NCBI GenBank assembly: GCA_937989585.1
Contig: CALKRW010000045.1
Location: forward strand, 1 to 57,655
DNA from: an uncultured Porphyromonadaceae bacterium
GTDB taxonomy: Bacteria; Bacteroidota; Bacteroidia; Bacteroidales; Muribaculaceae
Direction: 5' to 3'
Length of the DNA stretch: 57,655 nucleotides
Both the position numbers and the translations under genes were made by a program. Positions 16,592 through 25,106 of this stretch are shown one piece after another. The stretch's first letter is position 1. Each line of letters begins with the position of its first letter. The notes under the pieces are model-generated. The model was given only the letters and a program-made list of their open reading frames with translations, made no database searches and had not been told where the DNA came from.

Positions 16592-19405
16592 TCATGGCCT
16601 GCGGGGACCTCCTCCGGGAGGCGGGCCGCCCGGTCCGCGATGCCCCCCGAACCGGTTGTTGCGCGACTTGGGCTCGTTGCCCTTGCCGAAGGTGTTGAAG
16701 CGCCATGACAGCGTTACCATTACGTATCGCCCAAGTGTGTTGTATTGCGTGTCGGTCCTGTCGTTGCCCGTATCGGTGCGTCTGACGCTCTTCGTCTGGT
16801 TGAGTATGTCGTTGGCCTTTACGGTCAGCGTCAGGCTCCGGTCGTTCAGGAACTGGTAGCCAACCGATGCGTTCCACAGCCACTGCTTGGTGTCGTAGCC
16901 GTCCGAATAGCCCGATGTGGCCGAATATCTCAGTTCGCTGTTCAGCACAAGGCCGAAAGGCGAGTTGTACGCGCCGTAGAACATGCCGCCGTACGTGTGG
17001 ACCATGCTGTTGCTGCTTTGTGCCGAATTGCTTGTCGAGTTCAGGGCGTAGCGGGGACGCAATTCCAGCTCGATGTAGTCGGGGCGCCAGGCCAGGCCGG
17101 GGGCGATGTCCCAGTTGACTGTCGACGATGTGTTGCGGCGCCCGTTGTTGAAGCCCACGTTGTGGTTGTAGCGAATGCCGGTGTGTACGTTGAACTGCAG
17201 TGTCTTCAGCCCGCTGAAGGGTTGCGAGAACATGAACATGCCCATCGCGTTCCACACGCCGTTGACGTTCTCGTATGTGGTCACGCGTCCGCCGGTCTCG
17301 CTGTTGAATGTCATGCGCGACACAATCGAGTTCTGGGTCAGGTTGGCGAACATCATTGCCATTATCGACCTTTGGGCCTCGCTGTTGAAGTTGCTGAAGT
17401 GTATGTTGAGATTGTGGGTGAACGTGGGGTCGAGGCTCGGATTACCAACTGTCACGCGCAGGGGGTCGCTGACGTCGGCCACAGGCTGCAGCTGGCTCAT
17501 TGACGGCTGCGACGCGCGTCCGCGGTAGTTGATTCTCAGCGACCTGGTCTTGCTCATTTTCCAGCGCCAGCGCATGAACGGGGCGAAACTCAGTGTCGAC
17601 CGCGTCGGTATGTTGCGCGCCGAGTTTATCAGGTCACGCGATGACGAGCGCTGCGGCACGAGCGAGAGGCCGGCTTCCAGGTTTTGCGTCTTTGACACGT
17701 GCTTGTATCCGATACGGATGTCCTGGTTCATGTAGTTGTTGCGGAACGAGTTGGACAGGTCCTCGTTGAACACCATGTCGGCGCCCGTCCCCGATCCGAA
17801 CGCCAGTCCCAGCGGGTCGGGATTCGGGTTGTCATAGGTCAGGCGGTCGGCGTTGTTCCATCTGTACTGTATGTTGTACGCCACGGTCAGGAAGTTGCCC
17901 TTGCGCACGTCGCCCAATGGCTCGGTCCATGTCGCGCGGGCCGACACTGTGTTGCTCCATGTGTGGTCGGTGGCGTACTGGTCGTACAGGTCCAGCGAGT
18001 CGTTCATCAGGTAGAACATGCTCCGCGACCACGAGTCCTCGTACTCGTGCACGTTCGATGTGCGCAGCCGCGCCTGTATCGAGAACGAGCGGCCCGGACG
18101 CGAGCGGAACTTGTGGTTGTATATCAGGTTCAGTCCGAACTCCCACGAGTCGCCGTGCGACGAGGTGAGGCTCCGCTGGCTGTTCACCGCCGAGCGCAGG
18201 GCGTCGCCGGCCGAGGTCAGCGACGAGTCGGCGGCCAGCGATTTCGAGTAGTTGTACGACAGGTTGGGACGCAGTTCGAACGTATTCGACGAGTCGGGGT
18301 TCCACTGTATCCGGAAGTCGGCGCGCACGTTGTGGCCGCGGTCGCGGGTCACGCGGTCGCTGTTCATGTACGACGTCGAGTCGGTGAACAGGTACTGGCG
18401 GTCCTGGCGGCGTGTCGTGCGCTGGTCGGTGTACGAGTACATCACGTCGCCGCCCACGCGGAATATCTCCTTGTTGCCGACATTCATGTTCAGGCCCAGC
18501 GATTTCGACGTGGTGATGCCGTTCGACCCTCCGAAGCGGCGGAAGCGGCCGTTGGCGCCGTCCGTGAAGCCTGACTCGTTGATGTTGTTGATGCCGCCGA
18601 GCAGTGTTATCTGGTTTTCGTTCCAGAAGCGGTTGACGGTGAACTGGCCCTTGTACCGCTCGTCTGTGCCGTAGCCGGCGTCGACGTTGCCGAACCATCC
18701 GTTCTTCATGCCTTTCTTCACGGTCAGGTTGATCACGGTCTCTTCCTCGCCGTCATCCACGCCGGTCAGTCGGGCCAGGTCGCTCTTGCGGTCAACCACC
18801 TGCACCTTGTCGATCATGTTCACGGGCAGGTTCTTCATCGCCACCTTGGGGTCGTCCGAGAAGAATTCCTTGCCGTCGACCAGTATCTTGGTCACGTCTT
18901 TGCCGTTTGAGGTGATTTTGCCTTCCGAGTCTACTTCCACGCCGGGCAGACGCTTCACCAGGTCCTCGACCACGGCGTTCGGGGCCGTCTTGTAGGCGTT
19001 GGCGTCATATTCTATGGTGTCTTCCATCACCTTTATGGGTGTCCTGACACCTTTCACCACTGTCTCTTTCAGCACGAGGGCATTGTCGCTCAGCCTTATC
19101 GTGTCGAGGCTGACGTTCGATTTTCCGACGCTGACGTCGCGGTATGCTGTGGCGCTTCCCACATACGATACCTCGACTATGAATTTGCCCGCCGGGGCAT
19201 CGGTCAGGCGGAAGCGGCCTGTCTGTCCGGCCACCGCGGCCTTCACCGCTGTGCTGTCTTTGGCGCGAAGCAGCCTCACCGACGCCCCGGGACACGCGTC
19301 CCCCTCGGCGTCGACCACTGTGCCGCTTATGTTGTAGGCCATCGCGCAGGCTATGGTTCCCGCGGTGGCTGCTGCGCTCAATAGTGTTCGTAATTTAAGC
19401 ATCAT
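16592..19405 (-). CDS. Outer-membrane beta-barrel protein, TonB-receptor-like
   Basis: The 937-residue protein has a signal peptide (about 1-23). A carboxypeptidase-regulatory-like beta-sandwich follows (24-105, with I-S-G-T-V-V-D-A-E-G-D), then a plug-like domain (about 115-245, with L-P-G-V-E-V-D-S-E-G-K-I and I-L-V-D-G-K-E-F-F). A long barrel fills the rest, with alternating aromatic strands and an ending Y-V-M-V-T-L-S-W-R-F. This is the OMP_b-brl_3 architecture common in Bacteroidota. It is unusual in carrying a further 35 residues after the last strand, very rich in Gly, Pro and Arg. Whether it imports a ligand with TonB energy is unknown; no TonB box is obvious. No SusD partner lies next to it. 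Confidence 0.88.
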   Translation of the reverse strand: MMLKLRTLLSAAATAGTIACAMAYNISGTVVDAEGDACPGASVRLLRAKDSTAVKAAVAGQTGRFRLTDAPAGKFIVEVSYVGSATAYRDVSVGKSNVSLDTIRLSDNALVLKETVVKGVRTPIKVMEDTIEYDANAYKTAPNAVVEDLVKRLPGVEVDSEGKITSNGKDVTKILVDGKEFFSDDPKVAMKNLPVNMIDKVQVVDRKSDLARLTGVDDGEEETVINLTVKKGMKNGWFGNVDAGYGTDERYKGQFTVNRFWNENQITLLGGINNINESGFTDGANGRFRRFGGSNGITTSKSLGLNMNVGNKEIFRVGGDVMYSYTDQRTTRRQDRQYLFTDSTSYMNSDRVTRDRGHNVRADFRIQWNPDSSNTFELRPNLSYNYSKSLAADSSLTSAGDALRSAVNSQRSLTSSHGDSWEFGLNLIYNHKFRSRPGRSFSIQARLRTSNVHEYEDSWSRSMFYLMNDSLDLYDQYATDHTWSNTVSARATWTEPLGDVRKGNFLTVAYNIQYRWNNADRLTYDNPNPDPLGLAFGSGTGADMVFNEDLSNSFRNNYMNQDIRIGYKHVSKTQNLEAGLSLVPQRSSSRDLINSARNIPTRSTLSFAPFMRWRWKMSKTRSLRINYRGRASQPSMSQLQPVADVSDPLRVTVGNPSLDPTFTHNLNIHFSNFNSEAQRSIMAMMFANLTQNSIVSRMTFNSETGGRVTTYENVNGVWNAMGMFMFSQPFSGLKTLQFNVHTGIRYNHNVGFNNGRRNTSSTVNWDIAPGLAWRPDYIELELRPRYALNSTSNSAQSSNSMVHTYGGMFYGAYNSPFGLVLNSELRYSATSGYSDGYDTKQWLWNASVGYQFLNDRSLTLTVKANDILNQTKSVRRTDTGNDRTDTQYNTLGRYVMVTLSWRFNTFGKGNEPKSRNNRFGGHRGPGGPPPGGGPRRP

Positions 19406-19487
19406 GTGTAAGATTTCTTTCTGAAAAACACCCTTAAGACCTTTCCCTCCCTTAAACGTTAAGTCCGGGAAGTTTTTTTAACCAAGG

Positions 19488-20324
19488 TTAACATAAATAG
19501 TCTTTCTCGATGAAGTCGGCCACGGGCGTCTCGCCCGGCTCGAGCGTGATGTCGGCCTTGGCCTTCACCTCGGCCAATGCGCCCGGAGCGGCCACGCTCA
19601 CCGTGGCGGCCCCAAGCATCGGCAGGTCGTTCAGGTTGTCGCCGAACACCACCGTCCGCTCGCAGCCCGTCCGTCTGGCAAGTCTTTCTACCGCCGAGGC
19701 TTTCGAGACTCCGGGCGCGAACACCTCCAGCAGATACAGTCCCCGGGTGTAATTGTCAGGATAGCACGAGAGGGCGCACTGTGACACGCTCCTTATGCCC
19801 TCGGCCACGTGGCGTATCACTTCCTCTTTACCCATGGCGAAGTACAGCACGCGTCCCTCGCGCGGAGCCGTGCTGCAGGGGTGGAAGCGCTTCATCGCCA
19901 GCCGCGACCGCATGTCCGCGAACCTGTTCTCGTCGTCACTCATGCACTCGCCGCTGTGGTAGAAGTGCAGCGGGGCGCCTCCCTCGTCTCTTACGCAGTA
20001 TATGAATGGTGTCAGCCTGTCTTTTGCGAACAGTTCGTCTATGGCGTAAAGGTCGGTGTCCGGTATGGCGTGTACGTCCTCGAAGTGCGGGTCGGGACCG
20101 TCTATCGTCCACATCGCGGCGCCTGTCATCACTATGGCCGGCGCGGACAGATGCGCCGGTCCCATCAGCGGCTGAACGGTGCCGGGAGTGCGTGCCGTCG
20201 CACAGGTTATCAGCGCCCCGCGCGCGGTCAGCGAGGCTATCTTGCGCGCGTTGGCCTCCGAGAGAGTGGCGTCGGTGCTCAGCAGTGTCCCGTCAAGGTC
20301 TGTAACATATAGTGTCTTGCTCAT
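19488..20324 (-). CDS. Cof-type HAD hydrolase
   Basis: The 278-residue protein is a class IIB (Cof-type) haloacid dehalogenase-superfamily phosphatase. Motif I is V-T-D-L-D-G-T-L-L (residues 7-15) with both catalytic aspartates. Motif II is the threonine in I-T-C-A-T-A-R, the lysine of motif III lies in V-S-K-A-S-A-V, and motif IV is V-F-G-D-N-L-N-D-L-P-M-L. The long cap between motifs II and III is typical of sugar-phosphate or flavin-precursor phosphatases. The substrate cannot be predicted. It lies 82 bp upstream of the barrel gene on the same strand and a shared transcript is possible. Confidence 0.92.
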   Translation of the reverse strand: MSKTLYVTDLDGTLLSTDATLSEANARKIASLTARGALITCATARTPGTVQPLMGPAHLSAPAIVMTGAAMWTIDGPDPHFEDVHAIPDTDLYAIDELFAKDRLTPFIYCVRDEGGAPLHFYHSGECMSDDENRFADMRSRLAMKRFHPCSTAPREGRVLYFAMGKEEVIRHVAEGIRSVSQCALSCYPDNYTRGLYLLEVFAPGVSKASAVERLARRTGCERTVVFGDNLNDLPMLGAATVSVAAPGALAEVKAKADITLEPGETPVADFIEKDYLC

Positions 20325-20394
20325 AATCGTAATTTCCCTGCAAATTTACGAATTTTTCCCGGCATCTTTCCATGAACGGAGCCCACACCCTGTA

Positions 20395-20416
20395 CGGACG
20401 CGAATTTTCGCGTCCG
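20395..20416. repeat. REP-like palindrome, copy 1
   Basis: CGGACGCGAA and TTCGCGTCCG are exact reverse complements around a TT centre. The inner 20 bases recur exactly at 56828-56847, also in an intergenic gap. Confidence 0.8.
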
Positions 20417-20514
20417 CCCCCAGCCATCATTCCTCCCATTCTCCCCGCAAACAATAAAAACATGTTCAGAATAGTTAAAAATGATTAACTGAATATTTTT
20501 TCATTTAAAATATG

Positions 20515-20544
20515 TTTGAAGACCAAAAAAATTGTCTAACTTTG
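20515..20544 (+). promoter_or_regulatory. Promoter of the secreted surface protein
   Basis: TTTG (20515-20518), 18 bases, TAACTTTG (20537-20544). The untranslated leader would be about 130 bases, long for this window. Confidence 0.7.
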
Positions 20545-20680
20545 GCGTGAATAAAAGCCGGAACTAATGATGCCGGCGCGTTAACGCCATCGAAAAACGT
20601 TTTTATACTACACCATATCATACTTTCCCTGAAAAAACAAACACCTTAAATAACATTCTAATTAATCAAATCTTAAACGT

Positions 20681-22543
20681 ATGAAATTATCTCTACGCAA
20701 TCTTGCACTCTGCGGCTCGCTTATGCTCGCAGGCGCTGCAATGGCCCAGACTCCTACCGTCAAGATGGACTGGACAAAGTCTTTTGGCGCTCCTGATGCT
20801 GTTTACAATGAAGCACGCTACGGTACAGGTTTCGGTGACAAAATCTATTGGATGAACAAGGCCGAAAAGAAAGTGATGGTTTATGACCACGCTACTGATG
20901 CTGTTTCTGTACTTGCTGAACTTCCCGGTACATGCGGTGTCGGTATCACTACCGATGATGCCGGCAACGTTCTCGTCAGCGGTTCTTGGGCCGGCAAGGA
21001 CGGCACGAATTACTATATTATTACTCCCGAAGGCGAGGTTACGCCTCTTGAGGTGACTCTCGACAGTGAGGTCGCCGCCGGACGTATGGACTTCCTCGGC
21101 CGTGTTGCCGGTAACCTCATGGAGAATGCTATCTTCTATATTTATCAGCAGAACAATAACAAGGTTCAGATGATCAATGTCACCGAAGGCAAGCAGAACC
21201 TTGATGAGTTCTCGTTCTTCTCATCTGCCACTCTTCCTTTTGCCTGTGGTACAAACGCTATCTGCAACCCTCTGTACTCATTTGAGGAACTTATGGACAT
21301 GGGCGATGACGCCGTTAACGGTGCTGCTGTACGTCAGCGTGCCAACAAATTTGTCTATACCTGCGATGGCGCAGAATGGAATGCTCTTCCTGCTCCCGCA
21401 AACGTAACCACCAATGACGCATTCGATGTATTCACACTCGGTGAAGTCGATTATCAGATTATTCCTACCTCGAAAACCGGTAAATATAACTCCGGCTTCT
21501 CGATTTGCGATTTCCAGGGTAATGTAATCTACTCTGACTACGATGCCGATCGTGAACTTCTTAATGCCGCTGAAGGCTATACCAACGGTTCTGCCATCAT
21601 CGCTCACAAGATCAACGACAACACGGTTGAGATCTACACATGGTACCCCATGAATCCTACTCACCATGCTGCTAAGTTCACTGTTTCGCTGCCCGCTGAA
21701 CCCGCTGCTCCTCTCTACGTCTGTGGCGCTGGCAACGGCCTCGCATGGGAACCCGCTACTCCTATGGTAGTTAATCCTGAAGCCGACGGTTCTTACAAGT
21801 TCACCATCGCCAATCTTACCTCAATGAAGATTTCGAGCGTTGCCGGTACTTGGGATGACTTCAACACCGCTGCCCTCTTCTTCGTTCCCACTGAGGAGAA
21901 TCTCGGTCAGGAAATTCCCGTTGAGGTCAATGGTGAAACCAACATCGATATGCCTTGGCCCGGCGACTGGACAATCACTATCAGCGCTGACAAGACCAAA
22001 GCCGTCTGCACTACTACTACTCCCAAACCCATTGGTGCTCCCGATGTTTATATCCGCGGTGATGTAAACGGATGGGGTGCTCCCGACGCATGGAAGTTCT
22101 ATGTTAAGTCAGAGACTGAGAACCAGTACATCTACATGCTCTATTGCGATAATAGCAAGGGTACAATGCTCCCCACATCTCAGTTCAAGATTGCCGATGC
22201 AAACTGGGGTCAGATCAACTACTCTGCTAATAAGAAGATTGCCGCATCCGAAATGGTTGCAACAAATGAGATTGCTATGCAGTACAATGCAAACAACATG
22301 AGCCTTGCAGTTCCCTTCTCCGGTACTCTTGAGTTCCGTCTCAACAAGGATCTTGCCAACAAGAATGGCGTAGTCCTGATTTTCCACCCGGGTGAAGACC
22401 TCACCACCGCTGTCGAGGCTATCGAAGTTGAGGAAGGCGAAGCCGTATACTACAACCTCCAGGGCGTTAAGGTCGCTAACCCCGAAAACGGCATGTACCT
22501 CAAGGTCGTTAACGGCAAGGCTACCAAAGTCCTCGTTAAATAA
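20681..22543 (+). CDS. Secreted surface protein with SusE/SusF-like C-terminal domains
   Basis: The 620-residue protein has a clear signal peptide cleaved after A-M-A-Q (residue 23). Residues 24-340 form a repeat-like, possibly propeller, domain I cannot name. Two beta-sandwich segments follow, beginning L-Y-V-C-G-A-G-N-G-L-A-W and V-Y-I-R-G-D-V-N-G-W-G; the second resembles starch-binding modules of SusE/SusF. The last 45 residues, with Y-Y-N-L-Q-G-V-K-V and N-G-M-Y, match the short C-terminal tail found on many secreted Bacteroidales proteins and reminiscent of type IX secretion sorting domains. Its codons end in T far more often than those of neighbouring genes, which suggests high expression. 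No SusC/SusD genes are adjacent. A surface carbohydrate-binding role is inference. Confidence 0.75.
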   Translation: MKLSLRNLALCGSLMLAGAAMAQTPTVKMDWTKSFGAPDAVYNEARYGTGFGDKIYWMNKAEKKVMVYDHATDAVSVLAELPGTCGVGITTDDAGNVLVSGSWAGKDGTNYYIITPEGEVTPLEVTLDSEVAAGRMDFLGRVAGNLMENAIFYIYQQNNNKVQMINVTEGKQNLDEFSFFSSATLPFACGTNAICNPLYSFEELMDMGDDAVNGAAVRQRANKFVYTCDGAEWNALPAPANVTTNDAFDVFTLGEVDYQIIPTSKTGKYNSGFSICDFQGNVIYSDYDADRELLNAAEGYTNGSAIIAHKINDNTVEIYTWYPMNPTHHAAKFTVSLPAEPAAPLYVCGAGNGLAWEPATPMVVNPEADGSYKFTIANLTSMKISSVAGTWDDFNTAALFFVPTEENLGQEIPVEVNGETNIDMPWPGDWTITISADKTKAVCTTTTPKPIGAPDVYIRGDVNGWGAPDAWKFYVKSETENQYIYMLYCDNSKGTMLPTSQFKIADANWGQINYSANKKIAASEMVATNEIAMQYNANNMSLAVPFSGTLEFRLNKDLANKNGVVLIFHPGEDLTTAVEAIEVEEGEAVYYNLQGVKVANPENGMYLKVVNGKATKVLVK

Positions 22544-22566
22544 GATTTCCATAATCCCTTCATACG

Positions 22567-22592
22567 GCGGTGTGCCACTCCCGGCACACCGC
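22567..22592 (+). terminator. Terminator after the surface-protein gene
   Basis: GCGGTGTGCC pairs exactly with GGCACACCGC around a six-base loop and is followed by TTTTT, a canonical intrinsic terminator. Confidence 0.93.
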
Positions 22593-22672
22593 TTTTTCTG
22601 TCCCCCTTCAATAAACTTTCCCCTCCGCCCCGGCGTTAAAGTGAATATATTAACCCATTAATTGCAAGCGTT

Positions 22673-22948
22673 ATGACTATGATTGAAATATTCGGCTGGT
22701 GTGCCGCTGTCTGCATGATTCTCGGATACATGCCTCAGGCTATACACACCATACGCACCCGTCAGACCGACGGCCTCTCCATCCTCACTTTCGCCATGAT
22801 GGGACTCGGCTCCCTCTTCTTCGTAATCCAGGGCATAATGCTGGGGCCGTCCGGTATCCCCCTTGCCGTCACAAATGCCATAACCTTCGCATGCTCCGCG
22901 ATCATCACCGGCATAAAGATCCACAACGACTACTTCCGCAAGAAATAA
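22673..22948 (+). CDS. SemiSWEET-type PQ-loop sugar transporter
   Basis: The 91-residue protein has three predicted membrane helices (about 5-22, 35-55 and 63-83) and a PQ-loop G-Y-M-P-Q-A in helix 1 (residues 18-23), followed by the conserved T-D-G-L-S. This is the SemiSWEET layout: a three-helix half transporter that forms a dimer and moves sugars down their gradient across the inner membrane. The length is typical. It stands between two terminators, so it may be its own transcript. The sugar is unknown. Confidence 0.9.
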   Translation: MTMIEIFGWCAAVCMILGYMPQAIHTIRTRQTDGLSILTFAMMGLGSLFFVIQGIMLGPSGIPLAVTNAITFACSAIITGIKIHNDYFRKK

Positions 22949-22965
22949 TACGGCATATAAAAAAG

Positions 22966-22999
22966 CGCTCCCCGCGTGTGACTCGGAGAGCGGCCTTTT
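22966..22999 (+). terminator. Probable terminator after the SemiSWEET gene
   Basis: GCTCCCCG (22967-22974) pairs with CGGAGAGC (22984-22991) with one mismatch, followed by GGCCTTTTTG. Confidence 0.6.
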
Positions 23000-23159
23000 T
23001 GCTTACCGCGGGCTTCAGGACGGCGATTTCAGACGCCCGGCTCTTGTTTCGCAAGGCCCGATTTTAATTCGTCTGCCTCGGTGTGCTTTTCATATGTCTT
23101 TCTGTTATCATAACGCCCGGACGCCCCTGCATGTTCACCGTATCAGCATTTTTTCTCGC
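23000..23159. other. Rest of the 319-bp gap before the transporter
   Basis: Between the terminator and the promoter that bracket it, this stretch shows no open frame, RNA gene or repeat that I can support. Confidence 0.4.
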
Positions 23160-23190
23160 TTTGCCGTCACAAAAAAAATGCGTACCTTTG
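23160..23190 (+). promoter_or_regulatory. Promoter of the AspT-type transporter
   Basis: TTTG (23160-23163), 19 bases, TACCTTTG (23183-23190), a perfect match. The leader to 23268 is about 70 bases. Confidence 0.82.
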
Positions 23191-23267
23191 CAGCGGTAAA
23201 AAAGATTCTCCTCCCACTTACGACTGAACACTATATCATACTCTAAATAAAACATGCACTAAAAAAC

Positions 23268-24923
23268 ATGGATTGGATTAGCGATCTGTTCTGTCCCGGT
23301 CACACCTCGATAGCGTCGACTCTGGTACTATTCTCCTTTGTCATCGCGCTTGGCATATACCTGGGCAAGATAAAATTTTTCGGCGTCTCGCTGGGAGTCA
23401 CCTTCGTTCTCTTCGTGGGCATTGTCCTCGGCTCGTTCGGCTATACCGTGGATGCCAACATCCTGAAGTTCGTGCGCGAGTTCGGACTCATTCTGTTCAT
23501 CTTTGCCATCGGCCTTCAGGTCGGCCCCGGTTTCTTCTCTTCCTTCAAGAAAGGCGGCATGAGGCTCAACGGTCTTGCCGTACTTATCATAGCCCTGAAT
23601 GTCGGCATTGTGCTCACGCTGTTCTACACGGGCATGGTTTCCGACAAGTCGGCCCTCGTCGGCATCATGAGCGGTGCCGTCACCAACACTCCGGGACTTG
23701 CCGCCGCACAGCAGGCCATAACACAGGCCGGTGACGCCGGCGGTGCCAACATCATGGCTCAGGGATACGCCGCCGCCTATCCCCTGGGCGTTGTCGGAAT
23801 CATAGCCTCGATGCTCATCGTCAAGGCCCTGTTCAAGGTCCGTGTCGAGGACGAGGTCAGCGAGATCGAGAACGAGGCGCGCAACTCGCAGCTCAAGCCC
23901 TTCATACTCACCCTGCGGCTCACGAACCACCTCATCGACGGCAAGACCCTGGTCCAGTTGCACGATGTCATCACTTGCAATTTTGTCATCTCGCGTCTGA
24001 TGACCACCTCCGGCGAGATCATCATACCCAAGTCCTCGACTGTCATACACGACGGCGACACACTGCTCGTAATATGCTCGGCCCAGGACGCCGACCGCTT
24101 CCGTTCGGTCATAGGCCCCGAGGTCGAGATGGACTGGGACTCGACCCCCACTCCTGTATATTCGCGCCGTATCCTTGTCACCAAAAGCGAGTTCAACGGC
24201 GTGGCCCTCGGCTCACTCCGCCTCCACAACGGCTACCGTCTGAACTGCACGCGCGTCAACCGCGCCGGCGTCGATCTCCTTGCCGCCGCCAACCTACGCC
24301 TCCAGATGGGTGACCGTATCACCGTTGTAGGCGACCTCGACGACATCGAGCGTCTCGCCTCTCGCCTCGGCAACTCTATGAAGCGACTCAACCAGCCCAA
24401 CCTCATCACCATATTCGTCGGCATCATCCTCGGTATCGTCCTCGGCTCGGTCGAACTGCCCTTCGGCATGAAACTCGCTCTCGCCGGCGGCCCTCTCGTT
24501 GTCGCCATCCTGCTCAGCCGCTTCGGCTACAAGTTCAAACTCGTCACCTACACATCCTCCTCGGCCTCGCTCCTTCTGCGTGAACTCGGCATCTGCCTAT
24601 TCCTTGCCGCCGTCGGCATCGCCGCCGGTGACGGTTTCGTCGAGACGGTGTTCACCCACACCGGTATGCTCTGGGTCATCTGGGGATTCATCATAACCAT
24701 TGTGCCGCTGCTGATCGTGGGCTGCATTGCCCGCGGAAAATACCGCATCAACTATCTCTCCATCCTCGGTCTGGTTTCCGGAGGATGCACCGATCCCCCC
24801 GCTCTGGCCTACGCCTCAAACTCCACAGGCAACGACCAGCCCGCCGTAGCCTATTCCACCGTCTACCCACTGACGATGTTCCTCCGCGTGGTCGCCGCCC
24901 AGGCCCTCATCCTGGCCCTCTGA
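23268..24923 (+). CDS. AspT/YidE-family transporter with RCK_C domains
   Basis: The 551-residue protein matches the aspartate:alanine exchanger (AspT, YidE/YbjL) family. Two membrane halves flank a cytoplasmic middle. Each half contains a G-L-x-L-F-x-x-x-x-G-x-x-x-G motif: E-F-G-L-I-L-F-I-F-A-I-G-L near 76-88 and E-L-G-I-C-L-F-L-A-A-V-G-I near 443-455. The halves also contain S-G-A-V-T-N-T-P-G-L and its counterpart S-G-G-C-T-D-P-P. The middle (about 205-375) holds two TrkA-C (RCK_C) regulatory domains. The substrate is unknown; AspT itself exchanges aspartate and alanine, while most homologues are uncharacterised. It is transcribed alone. Confidence 0.92.
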   Translation: MDWISDLFCPGHTSIASTLVLFSFVIALGIYLGKIKFFGVSLGVTFVLFVGIVLGSFGYTVDANILKFVREFGLILFIFAIGLQVGPGFFSSFKKGGMRLNGLAVLIIALNVGIVLTLFYTGMVSDKSALVGIMSGAVTNTPGLAAAQQAITQAGDAGGANIMAQGYAAAYPLGVVGIIASMLIVKALFKVRVEDEVSEIENEARNSQLKPFILTLRLTNHLIDGKTLVQLHDVITCNFVISRLMTTSGEIIIPKSSTVIHDGDTLLVICSAQDADRFRSVIGPEVEMDWDSTPTPVYSRRILVTKSEFNGVALGSLRLHNGYRLNCTRVNRAGVDLLAAANLRLQMGDRITVVGDLDDIERLASRLGNSMKRLNQPNLITIFVGIILGIVLGSVELPFGMKLALAGGPLVVAILLSRFGYKFKLVTYTSSSASLLLRELGICLFLAAVGIAAGDGFVETVFTHTGMLWVIWGFIITIVPLLIVGCIARGKYRINYLSILGLVSGGCTDPPALAYASNSTGNDQPAVAYSTVYPLTMFLRVVAAQALILAL

Positions 24924-24946
24924 CCCCGCCAATCTCTCCCCAATTT

Positions 24947-24970
24947 ATAATGGGGTGGCGGCATCCTGCC
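24947..24970. repeat. Dispersed repeat, copy 1
   Basis: The 24 bases starting ATAATGG recur at 57632-57655 with two differences; the shared core is GTGGCGGCATC followed by TGCC. Both copies are intergenic. Confidence 0.65.
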
Positions 24971-25014
24971 CCCCCTTCTCCACCTGAATGCTCCTAAAAA
25001 CCCGATTTATCACT

Positions 25015-25041
25015 GAGACGGCAAAAATCCTTTGCCGTCTC
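25015..25041 (+). terminator. Terminator overlapping the next promoter
   Basis: GAGACGGCAAA (25015-25025) pairs exactly with TTTGCCGTCTC (25031-25041), followed by ACTCTTTTTT. The first four bases of the right arm are also the -33 element of the downstream promoter. Confidence 0.88.
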
Positions 25042-25061
25042 ACTCTTTTTTGCTAACTTTG
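25031..25061 (+). promoter_or_regulatory. Promoter of the DUF5715 gene
   Basis: TTTG (25031-25034), 19 bases, TAACTTTG (25054-25061), a perfect match. Transcription would start near 25068, so the frame start at 25032 cannot be used. Confidence 0.82.
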
Positions 25062-25106
25062 GTGTTTGAAAACTCCTCGAAAACCAATCCCTGTCGCAAT
25101 CCGCTG

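Larger units (their letters stand above)
20325..20680. other. 356-bp gap with REP-like palindrome and promoter
   Basis: The gap separates the divergent HAD and surface-protein genes. It contains a perfect palindrome at 20395-20416, a promoter at 20515-20544 and an AT-rich leader of about 130 bases before 20681. A -7-like TAAATTTG on the minus strand (20348-20341) could serve the HAD gene. No coding sequence is visible. Confidence 0.5.

Noticed and set aside
17699..18574. Long frames on both strands inside the barrel gene
   Set aside because: They are Arg/Val-rich shadows of the 937-residue barrel protein, which has clear domains in its own frame.
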